Shown here piece after piece: positions 62,478 through 64,000 of a stretch of DNA of 64,000 nt. The notes under the pieces are model-generated. The model ran no database searches. It was not told where the DNA came from and was given only the letters and a program-made list of their open reading frames with translations. The stretch is from Flavisolibacter longurius (GTDB lineage Bacteria > Bacteroidota > Bacteroidia > Chitinophagales > Chitinophagaceae): the NCBI GenBank assembly GCA_013327885.1, contig JABUMY010000014.1:62001-126000 (forward strand). The letters run 5' to 3'. Every line of letters begins with the position of its first letter. The stretch's first letter is position 1. Both the position numbers and the translations under genes were made by a program.

Positions 62478-63848
62478 TCAGAATGCCAGTTCCTGTTTGG
62501 CAGAATAAAACTGGAGCTGGATAAGTGTGTTGGGCACGGGGTTTTTATTCCAGGATTTGTGAATGGCGAGTGCAGCACCCAGTGCAGTTGCCTGGGCCAT
62601 TGAGGCCGCAAATACCTCCATCTGTGGGTAAACTGCAGCCAGTAAATTCATATAAAGAGCATTCTTGCTAAAACCGCCATCAACAAAAAGCCGTTTTACC
62701 GGTGAGCCTTTGGCGACCAGGTTGGTGGACCGCACCTGTAGTTGCACAATGTCAAAAACCAGGCAATGATAGGCTTCTTTATAGCTGGGAAACTGCGATA
62801 GATCTTGTTGGTCGAAGGGCTGATCCGTACGGGCTTTGTCCCGTCCTTCTTTCTTAAATGTGGCAATGATTTCAGGATTGAAATGAACATTGCGGTAATG
62901 GGCCGCTTCGGTATGAAAATGCGCTGCCAGCCGCTTGATGCCTTCTTCGTGCATCTTACCGGCAAATAGCCGCGACGCCTTTACCGGCCTGCCGTTGTAC
63001 TGCAGGTAACAAAGACAATCCTGCGCCAGTTCATCCGTGGTAAGTGGCGTGTTGTTAAACGGGTTTAGGCTGATACACCAGGTACCCGTGGAAATCAATA
63101 TAAAGGGTTCGCTAAAGCTGACGAGGTAAGGAATCAGGGCAGCCGAGCTGTCGTGCAGGCCAATGCCCACTTTGTAATTGTTGCCGGGAAATACGGCATC
63201 TACCGTTTCATCGCAGGGTAATACCGGTGCAAACTTTTGGTCCAGTCCTTCCGCATACACCCAATGATGATAGTCGCCTTTTTGAAAATCCCAAAGCATG
63301 GTATGACAACCAATGCTGGTGGTATCGGCGGCCGCATGGCCGCTCAACAGATAACTGAGGTATTGCGGAAGGTGCAGGGCATATTTCACCCTTGCATAAA
63401 TGTTAGGCCTTTCGTGCTTTAGCCGGTACAATTGCAGGCCCGAATTCAGGCTGCCCAGCACCGGCGAAGCCGTGGCCAGCGAAAGGGCTTTTTCGCCGCA
63501 ATAGGTGGCATAAAATTGCTGGTGTAAAGCCTCGGGAAAGGGTTTAAGATAATTGTACAACGGTGCCAGAGGCTTTCCGTCTTCGTCGATGTACACAAAG
63601 GAAGCGCCGTAGGCAGAAAAATTCACCGCCTTTAACGCAAATGCTTTTTTGCCAAAGACAGCACGCAGCGAATCAAACACGGAGAGCCGCAGGCTTTCAA
63701 TGTTCTCGCAGGGATCGCCGTCTTCATCCACAGTTTCAAAAAACTGGGCCGACTGCTCGAAAACGATGTTGTAGTCCTCGTCGAACAGAAAGAGCTTTTT
63801 GTTGGTCTTTCCCACATCTATCACCGCTATAACGGGTTGTGCAAGCAT
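62478..63848 (-). CDS. FGGY-family carbohydrate kinase, L-rhamnulose/L-fuculose kinase-like
   Basis: A 456-residue cytosolic sugar kinase. The N-terminal phosphate-1 loop is VIAVIDVGKTNKKLFLFD, the second ATPase-fold half opens at KVGIGLHDSSAALIPYL and STGTWCISLNP, and the adenosine motif is RLFVDGGFSKNALYMNLLA near 395-415. Proteins like this in Bacteroidota sit with rhamnose or fucose catabolic genes. With GH106 in the same locus, phosphorylation of L-rhamnulose is the likely job. It lies 53 bases after another gene cut by the window edge. The exact sugar cannot be decided from sequence alone. Confidence 0.85.
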   Translation of the reverse strand: MLAQPVIAVIDVGKTNKKLFLFDEDYNIVFEQSAQFFETVDEDGDPCENIESLRLSVFDSLRAVFGKKAFALKAVNFSAYGASFVYIDEDGKPLAPLYNYLKPFPEALHQQFYATYCGEKALSLATASPVLGSLNSGLQLYRLKHERPNIYARVKYALHLPQYLSYLLSGHAAADTTSIGCHTMLWDFQKGDYHHWVYAEGLDQKFAPVLPCDETVDAVFPGNNYKVGIGLHDSSAALIPYLVSFSEPFILISTGTWCISLNPFNNTPLTTDELAQDCLCYLQYNGRPVKASRLFAGKMHEEGIKRLAAHFHTEAAHYRNVHFNPEIIATFKKEGRDKARTDQPFDQQDLSQFPSYKEAYHCLVFDIVQLQVRSTNLVAKGSPVKRLFVDGGFSKNALYMNLLAAVYPQMEVFAASMAQATALGAALAIHKSWNKNPVPNTLIQLQFYSAKQELAF

Positions 63849-63901
63849 CGCTAACTGGCGCTGTATTAAATGAAATAAAATCTGGTTTGGCTAAGCAACA
63901 A

Positions 63902-64000
63902 TTACAAACCGGTAGCAACGGTTTTTTTACCGCGGTTGCCCACCAGCGTTTCCCTGATCTTCAGCTTACGGAAAACCTCCAGTGGTTGCAACGCACCTCC
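63902..64000 (-). CDS. C-terminal fragment of an unidentified gene, cut by the window edge
   Basis: The last 32 codons of a minus-strand gene, ending in PLEVFRKLKIRETLVGNRG and a short tail with TAA at 63902. No domain can be named from this piece. Its place 53 bases upstream of the sugar kinase suggests a partner in the same pathway, for example a rhamnose isomerase (inference from context only). Confidence 0.5.
   Translation of the reverse strand, partial: GGALQPLEVFRKLKIRETLVGNRGKKTVATGL

Noticed and set aside
62415-62500. A minus-strand frame past the kinase stop that reads like a membrane-protein end (ILIGAFYILKRGDG)
   Set aside because: It overlaps the kinase gene in another frame, has no start of its own and is too short to judge; treated as coincidence.

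Overview
The window comes from a Bacteroidota chromosome, most likely a member of the Chitinophagaceae. Supporting signs are a SusC/SusD pair, a giant PKD-repeat protein with a type B T9SS sorting domain followed by a PorP/SprF-like gene, many Sec/lipoprotein-signal hydrolases, promoter boxes of the Bacteroidota form TAnnTTTG, and weak Shine-Dalgarno sequences. No rRNA, tRNA, CRISPR array, transposase, integrase or phage gene was seen.

Layout. 0.2-2.5 kb holds a cluster of very short, extremely hydrophilic proteins with a KGG-repeat stress protein and an acylphosphatase. 2.5-19 kb is mostly housekeeping: a YdeI/DUF1905 protein, a membrane-anchored MutS-like ATPase, aspartyl-tRNA synthetase, two tandem lipoprotein esterases, an M61 peptidase, a thioredoxin, a secreted Thr/Pro-rich protein, HtpG, and a sugar transferase plus Gfo/Idh oxidoreductase pair. 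19-27.8 kb is the 2596-residue PKD adhesin-like protein with its PorP/SprF partner. 28-35.4 kb contains an amidohydrolase, a GH105, an unfamiliar six-hairpin glycosidase, a CE12 esterase and a second carbohydrate esterase. 35.4-37.5 kb is visibly AT-richer and carries a stand-alone propeller lipoprotein and a VOC protein around an attC-like palindrome. 38-41.4 kb has an EthD lipoprotein, a four-helix membrane protein and a vanadium-haloperoxidase-like lipoprotein.

41.5-64 kb is one long minus-strand polysaccharide utilisation locus. In transcription order it contains an unidentified fragment at the window edge, FGGY kinase, GH2, SusC, SusD, GH105, PL22-like lyase, GH106, GH88, GH51, YiaK-type dehydrogenase and GH43. 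With the GH105, CE12 and glycosidase at 29-34 kb this fits uptake and trimming of rhamnogalacturonan-I fragments: unsaturated uronates are removed by GH105/GH88, rhamnose by GH106, arabinose by GH51/GH43, galactose by GH2, and acetyl groups by CE12. No endo-acting backbone lyase, no uronate-isomer pathway (kduI/kduD) and no regulator lie in the window.

The two strongest non-gene signals are (i) six intergenic copies of a 16-bp direct repeat, CAGGAYnnnnCAGGAY on the minus strand, all inside the carbohydrate region, one of them directly against a recognisable promoter; and (ii) many intergenic arrays of degenerate 7-bp (also 8- and 9-bp) tandem words, with unrelated words at different sites, reminiscent of cyanobacterial STRR sequences. 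Function calls are from reading translated sequence and motifs; no database search was possible.
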